Assembly (NCBI GenBank): GCA_028532985.1
Contig: JANCIK010000002.1
Coordinates: 124,001-188,000 of the forward strand
Length of the DNA stretch: 64,000 nucleotides
From: Stropharia rugosoannulata
Lineage: Eukaryota; Basidiomycota; Agaricomycetes; Agaricales; Strophariaceae
Direction of reading: 5' to 3'
Part shown: positions 21,836 through 32,663 of the stretch, one piece after another
Numbering within the stretch: the first letter of the stretch is position 1
Layout: each line of letters starts with the position of its first letter
The notes under the pieces: generated by a model
The model's input: only the letters and a program-made list of their open reading frames with translations
Database searches by the model: none
Told to the model about the DNA's origin: nothing
Program-made: the position numbers and the translations under genes

Positions 21836-22780
21836 TTGCACATGAACATCACGTACTCCGATCCGCTCACCCCCCAGCGCGTCCCCTCAATCCCCCTCGC
21901 CTCTCCTCGCTCCTCGCACACGCCCACGCGCCGCATCTGGCCTCGGAGTCGAAGCGCATCCGTGCCTCCACCCGCAGCAGCTCTCCGGCGCCACCAAAAG
22001 TTCAGGTCTGCCGTCCATCACAGCCCTAAACCGGCAACTGACTGAGCACAGACACGACGGGCTTGTCATCGAGCCCCCCGACGACGAGCAGCCCGGCAGT
22101 CGCAGCGCCACACTGTCCCTCGGCCTCAAGCTTCAAGGGCAAGGAGCGCGCAACCCGCGTGCCCCAGCCCGGAACCTCGAGCTACTATCGCTCCCACACG
22201 GCGACGACCATACATGCGTGCCTCCCCCTCTGCGCCCCGCCCCGCTCACCCCGCATAGACTACGTCCCCATCGGCCTCCCCACCTCGTCCGTACGCACTC
22301 CATGGCCCGACCCATCCCCACCCACATGGCCAGTCTACTACCACTCACCGCACTACCGCCCTCACACCAATGCGTACCATAACGACCGCTCACCCCCGCC
22401 TCCCTCGGCCTCCACCTCCTCCATGCCTCCAGAGCCCCAGCCCCGCCCACTAGGCACCGACCGGACCTTCCGCGAATCTGGTGTCCCGCCTCGTCCTACC
22501 ACTCACCGCACTATCGCCCCCACACCAACGCGTACCACACCGGCCGCTCACCCACGCCCCCTCGACCTCGACCTCCTCCGTGCCTCCAAAGCCCCAGCCC
22601 ACCCACCAGGCACCGCCAACCAATGATCCCCAGCTCGATGCAGGCGAGATGACCCGTGCGCGCCGTCCTGCTGCAGACCCAGGGAACGAGAAGCGCGCAG
22701 CAGAGGCCGCAGCTGCTGCCGTGGCCGCCCCCAACGCGACTCAGCACTCCAGAGTTCCAAGCTCCAAATCTCACGCCTGC
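21836..22780 (+). pseudogene. Proline-rich reading-frame remnant in A copy 2
   Basis: Matches 5920-6560 of copy 1: FKGKERATRVPQPG, SYYRSHTA, then DPQLDAGEM and RAAEAAAAAVAAPN. Internal segments are duplicated relative to copy 1. For example the block holding 'tcaccgcactaccgccctca' near 22347 recurs as 'tcaccgcactatcgccccca' near 22503, and 'cgctcacccccgcctccctc' recurs as 'cgctcacccacgccccctcg'. Frames shift between blocks, so no complete protein is encoded. Confidence 0.4.
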
Positions 22781-23003
22781 CTGATTACATAGTCGCATGC
22801 CCCCGGTGGCCTTGCACCGGGCTCCAGCTACAATTCATTACAAAGAAAAGCCAGACGCGATGGGGCTCGCTCGCGCATATGCAAGGGTGCGCATCACCCT
22901 GTCCGTCGAGCTGCTTCCCCACCTCCGGCCCACCTCAGAGTATGGAACCTGCCTATATACAAGGCAGGCATGCCATCCATCCATCCTCACTCTCCCTTCC
23001 CGC

Positions 23004-24240
23004 GAGCATCTATGCGGCCTCTTCATGTTTTCTTCCGTGCCGGGTGCGTGTGGGTAGGTAGTATGGACCGCCCGCGTCGGTGGTCGTGTCTGGGCACTCC
23101 TTCCGGGTTTAGCTCCTTACTCCCGCCCCACCCCATCGCTTCTGCGCCATTCAGTATTCCACATTCCGCATTTCGCATTCTCACTTGCGCTTCCTGGTCG
23201 CATTCACACACGCTCATCACGCCTGCTTACACGCCCACGCCGCCGCCGTCGCACTGTCCACGGGAGTGAAGACTGAGCAAGACTAAGACCAAGACCGATA
23301 TCGCGCTGGCTCGCGAATGATTGATCTCTTTCTATGTATCCACCCTTGTCGACCGTGCCTCGCACTAACCCCCGACTGGCATTAACCCGATGTTTGGTGT
23401 CTGCGGCGCTAACGAACGAACGAGCATGAGCGCACGCACTGCGTCCACCGGTCGTCGTCATTGGGTTGTGATGCCCGCCTGCTTCCTTGGTGGCGCTGAT
23501 AACCGTCTATGGATGGGCACCGTCCTACCCCCACCTCGTCGTCCCGCCCGTTTCTTTTTTTCGCAACGCCCCGTGGTGCCAGGATTCATCGTGACTCGCG
23601 ATGTGTATAGTCAGTCCCTGCGTATTTCCAGCCTCCCGTGTCGTGTCAAATCGTGTCGAGTCAAATCGTATCATGTTGTGTCGTCTCCCCGTCCCCGTCC
23701 CGCCTCATATCTCATTATCTGACCACCCACCCATTTGCTGTTTTGTCGAATGTCCAATGTTCACGCGCACGCCGTATCGATGTCCTGTTCCCCGTCTCTT
23801 CTCGTCTCTTCTTGTCTCGTCTCGTCGCCCTTCGTGCATTGTTTTTCCCTCGTCGATTGGCTGTTGTGCCATGCCCTGCCCTGCCCCATGCTGTCCTGTC
23901 CGTGCTCGGCTGCTTTTCTTTTTCTTTTATTTGCATGCATTACGTCCCCGTCCCCGTCCCCGTCCCCGTCGCCTTCCGGTCTTGCGCCATTGGTCCTATT
24001 GCTATAGCTCACGCTCACATCGTCTGCCGCCCATCCACTCGTCGTATTCAGTCCACACTCCACCATCCCCACCCACCACCACTCGTCACTCACAGCACCG
24101 CACCGCACAGTCTTCGTACACGATCTTACGACACACGCACGCGTACGCACATACGTATATAAGCACCTACCTACACTCATCACATACGTATTCCTCTCCC
24201 CCACCCTCGTAAATAAGTAACATGGCCCAGTCGTAAATAA
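23004..24240. other. C/T-rich region with simple repeats, no gene supported
   Basis: The plus strand is rich in TCGTC, CCGT and GTGTCGTGTC runs, including four to five units of CCCCGT at about 23945-23972. Several frames are open on both strands (for example Asp/Gly repeats opposite CCCCGT), which is expected from such composition. I see no splice pattern or domain. Confidence 0.45.
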
Positions 24241-25354
24241 AATTCTAACTTGTGTACAATGGTAATAACATTATTGGGTACTGTGTAGTTTTGAATGGGT
24301 TTGATGGTACGGATGTGAATGGTGTTGTGAATAGCATAACGGCTGGGAATATGGCTTGTCTACATATAAATTGATATTTAGATTGTATACGAGCTCAATA
24401 CCCAACCTTGTACTGAGTACTTAGTAATCTCCCTTGCCTCCCCCGGGCCAGTCGCGTGTCGTTATGTAAATGTTGGGCAGGGCAGTTTGCATTACTAACA
24501 AGCAAACAGTCTAAGGATGCTGTAAATGTCTTGCAATTACCAGCGTACAACATTGCCGCAGTGTACTCAATATCTAGGCGTGTTCCCGTTTTCTGGCTAG
24601 CTTAGGGGAAGTATGAATCGCTTATGTGCCCTGGGAACTACTCAAGTTAGTGGGACAGGGACGCTCGATAGTGTTGGCACTGCCAGGACATATCCAACGC
24701 AACGCAGACAAAGCAGACACGCTGCTTCACTGTGCTGAAGTCGACGTCGTACGGCAGCGCCGACTCGTGCTCGTAGTGCCCCGGGAGCGCCCCGGGAACC
24801 TTATCCTGGGTCTTCTACGTCACACCCACACCCATACTCAAAGCCTGCCAATACCGACCACTCGTACTCCAAAATCAAATCGATGTTTTCCTCCAAGTTC
24901 TCTGCCGCTCGTACCCGCCACTCATATGTCACCAACACTACTATCTTAACCACCCCACATGAAGCTACGTAAACAAACTGCTCACGGAGCCTCCCCTCTA
25001 ACGTTACGAGCAACGCCAACTTAGGTGTTAGAATAAAGATACGACGAGCATATCCAAAGAAACAGAGAGCCTAGCCAGGCCTCAGGGATATTGTACTCAG
25101 GAATGTGTCATTATATTGACAATACACGGACTTTGGGCCCCATGAAACAACGGTAATGGACTATCTCAATACACTTCAAACGGGGGAAAAATACGTCATT
25201 CCTCTCAGACTCGCACAGTTCTCGCATTTACTTTGTATCAACCCACGTAGTCCCCGTCAATATAAGTTCTGTGCCGTTGTTGATTCCCAGAAGTCTTGAG
25301 CTATGCTCCCTCCTGTTAGCTGTGTAAAATGAAACAGTAATATTAATTCAAGAT
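24241..25354. other. Intergenic; displaced 3' flank of the gene at 31579-32663
   Basis: No gene seen. Near 25250-25290 the sequence 'agtccccgtcaatataagtt' resembles 34116-34135 ('ggtcccagtcaacgtaagtt'), which lies downstream of the paralogous gene at 34233-35231. This piece was therefore the downstream flank of the first paralogue before the 6.3 kb transposon separated them. Confidence 0.5.
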
Positions 25355-25361
25355 AACCATG
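25355..25361. other. Target-site duplication AACCATG, left
   Basis: Identical 7 bp at 31666-31672, immediately outside the last base of each terminal inverted repeat. In the interrupted gene it encodes part of the last exon on the minus strand (ATGGTT). Confidence 0.9.
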
Positions 25362-26067
25362 TATGGTTGCCCGTTTGCACATTTATTATTCCGCACATAT
25401 ACTTTAAACTTTTTGCTCCGCACACTTCAATTTTTTGCGCACACTTAACTTTTTGAACCCGCATACTTGTATTTTTGTTCCGCACAATTGAGAAAAGTGC
25501 GCACATATATCAAAAACATGCCGCACACTTTAAGAAAAGTGCGCAAACATATGAAAAAAATGCCGCACACTTCAAAAAAATGCCGCACACATCGAAAAAC
25601 TGGTCCGCACACTTCAAACTTGTTCCGCACATATCAATTTTTGACCCGCACATATTGTTTGCAGGTCTGCGCACTTCAAAAATCGAGCGCGCATATATAT
25701 CGCTTATTGCCGTGCCTTGGCATCAGCGGCATATTGCCGTTTCCGGCTCATGCCCGGCAGCACAGCATGTGGCACAGTAGCCTGATTATGTTAAAGCACT
25801 GCCGGGCTGCGGCCGGTGAATTCCGCCATCACTTAGTCATGTGACCAATAGACGCGCCGCTCTTGCCTGGCTAACTCAACAGAGATCAAGCACAAAAACA
25901 TACAAGGGTGTTTACCTAAGGTCCAACAATGTAACAAATCAATTTGTATGCTAATTATCTACCTACTGTGTGAAAAAATAGATCGTAGCTGTAGTACTTG
26001 TCTCAATATGACAATATTATGTGAGGGACCGGTGTATTAATAAGCATTTCACCACATTACCGTATAC
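25362..26067 (+). repeat. Left terminal inverted repeat (~706 bp)
   Basis: Matches the reverse complement of 30957-31665 from the tip to 'cattaccgtatacac', with a single base change (g/a at ~26062) near the inner edge and a 2 bp difference near 25670. The outer ~340 bases are an array of short CGCACA units; the inner part (about 25705-26067) is ordinary sequence. Confidence 0.93.
25383..25705 (+). repeat. Array of ~16 CGCACAYTT units inside the left TIR
   Basis: Units CGCACACTT, CGCACATAT, CGCATACTT, CGCACAATT and similar recur every ~18-27 bases, each followed by an A- or T-rich spacer (for example CGCACACTTCAAAAAAATGC). Spacing is irregular, so it is not a simple tandem duplication. The same array in mirror orientation is at about 31322-31643. 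Clustered short motifs near transposon ends usually bind the transposase. This role is inferred. Confidence 0.85.
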
Positions 26068-26255
26068 ACACATTGATGGAAACCCAAGCACACCTGTTGA
26101 ATATTCCAAGAAATATGAAAGGCCTTTTATTAATATATGTATGTATCAGCTAAGTAGCTTAAGCGCAAATTGTCCTCCATATGCAATATTTACCACGATA
26201 CACTAATGCGATGTACATATATTACAGTACTCAAAACCGGGCAAATGATGTACAA

Positions 26256-27750
26256 CTACACTCCCCATGGATCAGCTTCTTCATCTAACAGCATTGAGCT
26301 ATTGAACATCTTTTCAATGCTAGGAACAGTTTTTTCCGGTGTATTTGGTGCAGTGAGGATATCTATGGCTGACATAGGTTTTGAATAACGAGGAGTTGGT
26401 GAAGAATCTAAAACATAATATATTAATTTATTGTACGTTGACAAATGAAAATTGAGCATACCAATTTCGACTCCAGGAACAGAGGTGAGTGCACCATAAG
26501 CTGACCTAGTAACGCGCGACGGACCTGCAATAGGACCTGACGAGACAGAAATATAACTTCCTGCATCAGAGTCTGAGCTATTGCAATCAGCATCGACATA
26601 GTCATCTTTAGCAACTCCAGTCGATGTGTCACTGAGGTTTGCCTGGTATTCCTCGAGCTCGTGATTATCCTGGTCATCTTGATCAATGTGTGCCCAATGT
26701 TCAAGGGTTCTAGCATCGACTGTTTGACGAGTAACTATAAATTAAATTATGGTAAGAATGTAACTTCGATTACTGCACAATTAACCATACCCAAAAATAA
26801 AGTTAAGTCGTGAAAGTTTTGTTTGGGCCGGCGGTTGATGGACAGTGCTTCAACAATGTCCTTACCAGTAGGAGGCTTGCCACCCTTATCAGTTGAGTAA
26901 ATCATAACACCTATCTTATGCCCAGAGCGCTTGACACAAATTAGCCATGGGGGCAATGATGCCTCAAAAGATGAAGCAGGAGGATTTGCATCCAAGTATG
27001 CAAAGACATGTGGAAATTGTTCGCGAAACAATGCATCAACTGTGTCGAAGGTGTCACAATTAGAAAATAAGAAACCACTGTGCGAAGTCTTGCACAGTCC
27101 GCGCTGCAGAAGTCCAAGAATACCAGTTCCAGAAACATCTATGTTCTGCTTTGTTGAGTAAACTGTCGCAGTTTCGCCCTTCTTAAACTCGCCCTTGCGT
27201 GTCTGCCAATCGAGCACTGCATGTAAGTAAATTAACCAGTGAAAATAAAGAAATTGCTAACATTTCGTATTCCACAGGTCAAGAAAACGATGCGCCCAAC
27301 ACGATCACTACCATCGGGATCCTAAAAGACAGTTAAAATTACATGTTAAATTGAAATACCACCCAATAGCTTGTGTGGACTAACCTTAGCTTTACGTGAA
27401 CCAGACGCTGCCATCTTCGCCTTCCCCTTGAGACCACGCGTGGACTCACTGACTGCTGAAACAACATTGCCATGATTGGACACTAGCGCACTGAATGTTG
27501 CTATACCAGATCCCCTTGGAAGTGCTGCACGAGTGAAAACCGCTGATGCCGACACTGGATGAATAGCACGCTGCTGCTCAGGTGAAGGTTGCTGGTTGCG
27601 ACGCTTTAACTGTCGAGTACGACGTCGGGGTACAGAGTCATCAGCATCACTGAGACCTGCATTATGCGACTCAGAAAGATTGTTTTCAGATGAGAGTGTG
27701 TTGGAACGGTCCCGACGACGACGCTTGCCAGTAGCCTTGAGACTAGGCAT
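26256..27750 (-). CDS. Transposon gene 2, unknown function, 420 aa, five exons
   Basis: Exons: 27750-27385, 27321-27262, 27202-26791, 26734-26462, 26407-26256. Lengths 366, 60, 412, 273 and 152 sum to 1263 nt with no internal stop. Introns have GT..AG ends and are 54-63 nt. The N-terminus is very basic (TGKRRRRDRS, then RRRTRQLKRRN), probably a nuclear signal or DNA contact. The middle (about residues 140-280) looks globular, with hydrophobic runs such as GILGLLQRGLC and PPWLICVKRSG. The C-terminal third is acidic and Ser/Asp-rich. It lies in line with the integrase, 97 bp downstream. I do not recognise a domain. A second transposition protein or a regulator are possibilities only. Confidence 0.75.
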
Positions 27751-27847
27751 GACAAGGTATACAAGGCAAGCAGATGTATGGAAGCAAAGGAATTAGTGGA
27801 TGGCTTTTTCTCGGTGAGACTAGAGATATTTATATATGTTTTAGATT

Positions 27848-29939
27848 TTATAATGACATACTTTGAGCACTTGACATAATACTATCCATGATGTAAAGTG
27901 ACCGAACCCAATCCTGAGCTCGAGGCATCCAAACTTCTGCTGGTAGTGAAATTGGAAATGAATTACGTCGTAGTCCAATAGTAATAACTTCGGTTGTGGG
28001 ATATCCCAAGACATCCCATTCAGTACTATGCATACCATAGCCAAGAGGAATGTCATCGGCCTCCTGTAAAATACGAAGGCCTTGATCAAATAATTCCATT
28101 TGTGTATCATTAAATGGGCATTTATGTCGGGGAACTGGAATTGATGAGTGCCGGATGTTTGCATCAACGTCCTGATATATGTCAGATTAGTTAATCAATA
28201 TCTTGTGAATGTAAGTTCACCAACCTCATGAATGGTCGATCGGACAGGAACTTCAGTCGTCTCTGACTCAGTGGAAGCAGTGGAGGACGAATCATCATCC
28301 GAGATCTCTGCATCATATTCATTGTCTGTTGGCTCCCCATCAGACGTAAAGCCATATTCCTGGTTAATGTCTTCCTGTGACATAAATGAAAATGGATCAT
28401 CGTAAACACCGTGTTTGAGCTGCCCAAGAAACGTCATATCCTGTATGAAAAATTAAAAATGACATAGACCCATCAAGATTTAATTCAACCTACATTAGGA
28501 GACATGTTTTCACCTAACCCTCGAATCGGATGGGAGTTCCATTCAGAGACAAATCGATCACAATCAGAATTAATGTCGTCAAGAAAAAGATAGTGAAGAA
28601 GCCATAAGTGGTTTGAATCTTTACGTTGCAGTAAATGACGTCGTTCTAGCCGCACAAAGAATGCACGCCATGCACGTGCAAAACGCTTGCCAACTTCCAC
28701 CCAGACACGCTCTATCCTCGTGTTGAAGACAGATGATCCCCACATAAACGAGGCTCGGTTAGATCCACGAAGTAAAATCATCAAAATAGATACATCTCGA
28801 TTTTCGCCACCACGATCACCACGCACATGGGATGGGACACCATGTTCCTGTATTGCTGTGGCAAACATTTTGAGAACAGTACCAGCTGAATTACTCGTAC
28901 TTGCTCTCAGTCCAGTAATCTGTTATATATATATATAATCATTCGCAATTCAAACACATAGATATATTGGCAACATTACCTTCCTGGAATACCCATCGGC
29001 TACACCATGGATTACGATACCCCACAATATTAACTTGTGATGCCCGTCAATATGCCATAGCGCATTTGGCCGAGGCACAGCATACTGCACATGTACTTTC
29101 TTTGAACGTATGTGTCGCCTAACACCCTGACCAAGGGGATTAACTCGGCTCATGGACTGAACAATACGCCTCCGTGGAATGCGAAGGGAGTGTGCAGATC
29201 TAAGATATCCTGCAGTGTATGCACGTCCCGCATCAGGGTGCTGTTGCAAGTATTGACGTATGAGGTCATCAAGTTCATTATCTGATATGCTATCAAATGA
29301 AACTGAGACGTCAAGGGCCTTCATTTTTGCTCGCAATGTGTTTCGATGAATCCCTAATGCTTTGGCAAGTGCTGCAAGAGTTATGCGACGATCATGACTC
29401 AATGCGTTCCGAATGACTTCTGGATCAATATCCTTCGATGGTCTCCCTGGTTTTCCAGTCAACTGTGTTGAGATAGGTGTTGGCATTGTGACGTCAGGTG
29501 CTGGCCTTCAGATGTAATTAGATAGAATATAGAAACAACAGAATATGACACACATATCCCTGTGCTCCTGTAAACACTCAGCTAGAAGACGATACAGCTC
29601 CGTGAATTGATTCGCAATGTGTTCTACCCATTCATTTGGAATTCCCTCCTGATCAGAACTTTCTTCAAGTAAAAGAACAATCGGGAATACATCAGTTACA
29701 ATTGAGTTCAGGTAGCCTTCCAGGCGGTGTGAATCAAAGCTAGAGACATTGAGATATGCTACTGCTGTTGTATACACGGCATTAATTCTTTCATACGCGT
29801 TTCGAACACTAGGAGACCAGGGGATCTCTGGCCGGGATGGAAGAGAAATCAAGGAGAGTTGAGGCTTTGAGGATTGAATGCATTGAATGCGTGTACAAGA
29901 AACTATATAATGTGCTAGAAATACACTGAAAGCTTCCAT
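27848..29939 (-). CDS. DDE integrase-like transposase, 625 aa, five exons
   Basis: Exons: 29939-29554, 29505-28980, 28919-28494, 28440-28225, 28171-27848. Together 1878 nt without a stop; introns 48-60 nt. Residues 1-128 are helical and unrecognised. GKPGRPSK (~146-153) is AT-hook-like, followed by a helix-turn-helix (LAALAKALGIHRNTLRAKMK, ~170-190). The integrase core has Asp281 in LWHIDGHHKL, Asp339 in VRGDRGGEN and Glu374 in NTRIERVW, that is D-57-D-34-E. This is the integrase-core family seen in many Agaricomycete and some animal genomes. The C-terminus holds an acidic Ser/Asp-rich stretch. The enzyme should cut and join the transposon ends in the nucleus. No catalytic residue is missing. 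Confidence 0.9.
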
Positions 29940-29970
29940 ATCTTCTCTATCATCTCACGTCTTCCAAACT

Positions 29971-30914
29971 ATGTTCTCAGCATCTCAAGCGTCTACAGAA
30001 TCTGGTCGCTTCCATGAGAACTTTGCATTGCAAGTTTGTCAGGTTGTCTTCCAGGTATGTTGAATTTATATATATATGTACTTGCCGTTGATAGTTCTCA
30101 AAATAGGTCGAAGGCGTCATGTTTAACACAGATGCTACTCGTTTGGCACAGCAATCTATGTTCATACATGACAATTGTTGTTGAGGGGGTCACTGCTGAT
30201 GTGTTTGCACATTTCTTACATTGGCTAAATCACATGTAAGGCTATTATTCACGAATCACTGATGTATCTCACCATATTTATATTGGCTGTCCCGCCCTTT
30301 ACAGGCCATGGAGCGCAATGGGAATCTCGGCAGTGCAGGGAAATTTGGACATATTACACATGTGCCATATGTGGATGATCCCATCAGGCTTGGACTATGC
30401 CGTGACGCAGCTTGAGAATGCAGATTTTCCCTCAGCAAAGCGACTACAGCTTGCCAAACAGTACAACATCACTGGATGGCTTGAGCTGGCTATTCGGGAG
30501 CTTCTTCTTGCACCTCTTGTCGAAACATCACAGCATATCGATATGCTTGGCCTACAGATCTTTGTCGCTATCGCCTGTGCAAAAGAAGAAATTCATGAGA
30601 ATCGAAGGAAGGTGTCAATGTGCCTTCCTTATCCGAAGTCACTTGACAGTGCACCACATTGTGATAGTCCTGGGAAATGTAAAGAAGTTTGGCTAATTGT
30701 ATGGGTACGCGAGATTTGTAGGCTTGTTCATCGTGGTTATGTTCGCCATATTGCCCTGTCGAGCATTCCCAATCATCTTCTAGGATTTTCCTTTCTTGGA
30801 ATGCACGCTGATTGCAAAGACTATCTTATTTCACATATTACTGATTTTGTACCGGGCATTTTGTTAGAGGAAGAAATTATACGGAGGGCAGTTGAAGTAG
30901 TTAGTAACATGTAG
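29971..30914 (+). pseudogene. BTB-domain cargo gene, probably frameshifted
   Basis: Exons 29971-30054, 30107-30235 and 30305-30914 with GT..AG introns. Exon 2 begins with VEGVMFN and exon 3 encodes DILHMCHMWMIPSGLDYAV, KRLQLAKQYNITGWLELAI and a long C-terminal region. This is the pattern of the BTB/POZ-like proteins greatly expanded in Agaricomycetes. Near 30170 the frame must shift by one base (HDNCC-stop in the first frame, IVVEGVTADVF in the second), and the loop normally present there is short. So the gene is broken, or an unusual splice exists. It starts 31 bp from the integrase start in the opposite direction. BTB proteins mediate protein contacts; a role in transposition is not shown. 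Confidence 0.6.
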
Positions 30915-30956
30915 CTAACTACTGGATTGATGTGTCACGTAGAGTCATTTTAAATA

Positions 30957-31665
30957 TGTATATGGTAATGTGGTGAAATGCTTATTAATACACCGGTCCC
31001 TCACATAATATTGTCATATTGAGACAAGTACTACAGCTACGATCTATTTTTTCACACAGTAGGTAGATAATTAGCATACAAATTGATTTGTTACATTGTT
31101 GGACCTTAGGTAAACACCCTTGTATGTTTTTGTGCTTGATCTCTGTTGAGTTAGCCAGGCAAGAGCGGCGCGTCTATTGGTCACATGACTAAGTGATGGC
31201 GGAATTCACCGGCCGCAGCCCGGCAGTGCTTTAACATAATCAGGCTACTGTGCCACATGCTGTGCTGCCGGGCATGAGCCGGAAACGGCAATATGCCGCT
31301 GATGCCAAGGCACGGCAATAAGCGATATATATGCGCGCTCGATTTTTGAAGTGTGCGCAGACCTGCAAACAATATGTGCGGGTCAAAAATTGATATGTGC
31401 GGAACAAGTTTGAAGTGTGCGGACCAGTTTTTCGATGTGTGCGGCATTTTTTTGAAGTGTGCGGCATTTTTTTCATATGTTTGCGCACTTTTCTTAAAGT
31501 GTGCGGCATGTTTTTGATATATGTGCGCACTTTTCTCAATTGTGCGGAACAAAAATACAAGTATGCGGGTTCAAAAAGTTAAGTGTGCGCAAAAAATTGA
31601 AGTGTGCGGAGCAAAAAGTTTAAAGTATATGTGCGGAATAATAAATGTGCAAACGGGCAACCATA
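30957..31665 (-). repeat. Right terminal inverted repeat (~709 bp)
   Basis: Reverse complement of the left TIR; see the element entry. The outer part has the mirrored CGCACA-unit array (about 31322-31643). The last 87 bases are also read as a chimeric coding tail of the interrupted host gene. Confidence 0.93.
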
Positions 31666-32663
31666 AACCATGAAGGATGAAAAATACTTACGAATGAGCT
31701 TAATGGATGTATCAAGTTGATATCAGAACACGTCAACTAAAATTCGTGAAAGAGATAGAACGCACATAGCCTGTAAACACGGGGCCACTGGCATCATTCT
31801 TGTAGAAGGCGATACGGTCGTTGGTATAGCTGACTTGGGTACCGTCACTTATATGCTCCAAGCTAGAGTAATAGAAATTTCCTTTAATGTCTATATTTCG
31901 ACGTCGCGGTTGAATTAGCATGTATCCGAAGTATAATCACAGGCACATACTTGGAATTTCGGCCGCTTTCAAGACGGGATCCTCGGTGGTCATTGTTCCT
32001 ATCTTCTGGATTGTCTGGGAAATGTCGAGGGTAATAACACCACTGTCCTCATCTTTTTTAATGTAAGCTTCTACATTGCGCTCTTGAGAGGATCCCCGCC
32101 ATTTCCCCGCGTGTTTGTACAAAACCATTCCAGCTACGGAGACAATTTTGAACTAGTATGTGTAGATTAAATAAGATCGTCACGATTGGAGATGGAAGTT
32201 GACCTTACATAGTCATCGCCAAGGAACTAGTATCACAAAGCAAAGGATTCAATTTTTAGAATGTTTTCTGGGAGATAAACGTATCATACCTCAGCAACAA
32301 CTGTGTCATCGATATAAAACTTGACCCATGCGATAAGTTGGCTATTTTTGGGATTTATTGTGTTGCCTGATACATAGCCATTCGCAGTCTTAACTATGGC
32401 GAGGTCGTTGTAATAGAAGAAACCAGTTGCATCTTGACAAGAATTCAGATGACGCATAAGTTATGAGCAGCGTCATAACATTTACTTAATCAAGGAATAC
32501 CTTGTCCAACAAATGAATGGTCACCGAACTCTAGCCCAAGTTCGGGGAGGATGACTCGCAAGCCATTCTCGTAGCCAGGTAGAGAGGAGTGGAAAAACAG
32601 AGCACCCGCTGAGGTCTGATGCTTGTATTTGACGAGGTAATCTGCGTATATGCTGCGATCCAT
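31579..32663 (-). CDS. Host gene F1, six exons, 3' end replaced by transposon sequence
   Basis: Exons: 32663-32501, 32432-32290, 32226-32209, 32152-31951, 31890-31766, 31698 onward. The first five have lengths 163, 143, 18, 202 and 125, identical to the paralogue at 34233-35231. The 18 nt exon encodes FLGDDY. The protein (228 native residues up to the break) has an N-terminal part (IYADYLVKYKH, ALFFHSSLPGY) and two similar segments, GFFYYNDL..INPKNSQLIAWVKFY and NFYYSSL..YTNDRIAFYKNDAS. No signal peptide or membrane segment. The last exon runs through the 7 bp duplication at a codon boundary into the TIR, adding 28 transposon-encoded codons up to TAA at 31579. Family unknown. Confidence 0.75.
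31666..31672. other. Target-site duplication AACCATG, right
   Basis: Pairs with 25355-25361. It lies inside the last exon of the gene at 31579-32663. Confidence 0.9.

Larger units (their letters stand above)
17419..23003. repeat. Repeat family A, copy 2, right piece
   Basis: Continues the A copy interrupted by the DIRS-like element and matches copy 1 from 2389 to 6765. It holds one further insertion (18764-19538). Around 20370-21000 a block of ~250 bases appears twice: 'gaaaaaaatgccacggaaat' near 20407 and again near 20806, each followed by 'catgggtca' and 'caaaatgactc'. Copy 1 has this block only once (near 4680). The right edge is where the match to copy 1 ends, near 23003. Confidence 0.8.
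25362..31665. mobile_element. 6.3 kb integrase-type DNA transposon with ~706 bp TIRs and BTB cargo
   Basis: The ends TATGGTTGCCCG...CGGGCAACCATA are the outer tips of terminal inverted repeats of about 706 and 709 bp that differ by only a few bases and a 2 bp indel. A perfect AACCATG duplication flanks it. Inside are a five-exon DDE integrase (minus, 27848-29939), a five-exon gene of unknown function (minus, 26256-27750) and a BTB-like frame (plus, 29971-30914). The two complete genes have no stops and all splice sites, and the TIRs are almost identical, so insertion was recent. The integrase catalytic core is retroviral-integrase-like. Repbase IS3EU-type elements would be my first comparison, but I cannot confirm the class. 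Confidence 0.93.

Noticed and set aside
23204..24212. Long frames on both strands at 23.2-24.2 kb
   Set aside because: Composition-driven (C/T-rich strand, CCCCGT and TCGTC repeats), with up to four frames open together and no splice pattern or domain.
25383..25705. CRISPR-like look of the regularly spaced CGCACA units
   Set aside because: Units are only ~9 bp, degenerate, irregularly spaced, inside transposon TIRs, and the genome is eukaryotic.
25445..25844. Several overlapping open frames inside the TIRs (such as the frames starting at 25467 and 25475, mirrored at 31181-31582)
   Set aside because: They arise from the CGCACA/AAAA array, are open in several frames and on both strands at once, and have repetitive translations. 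The array explains them.
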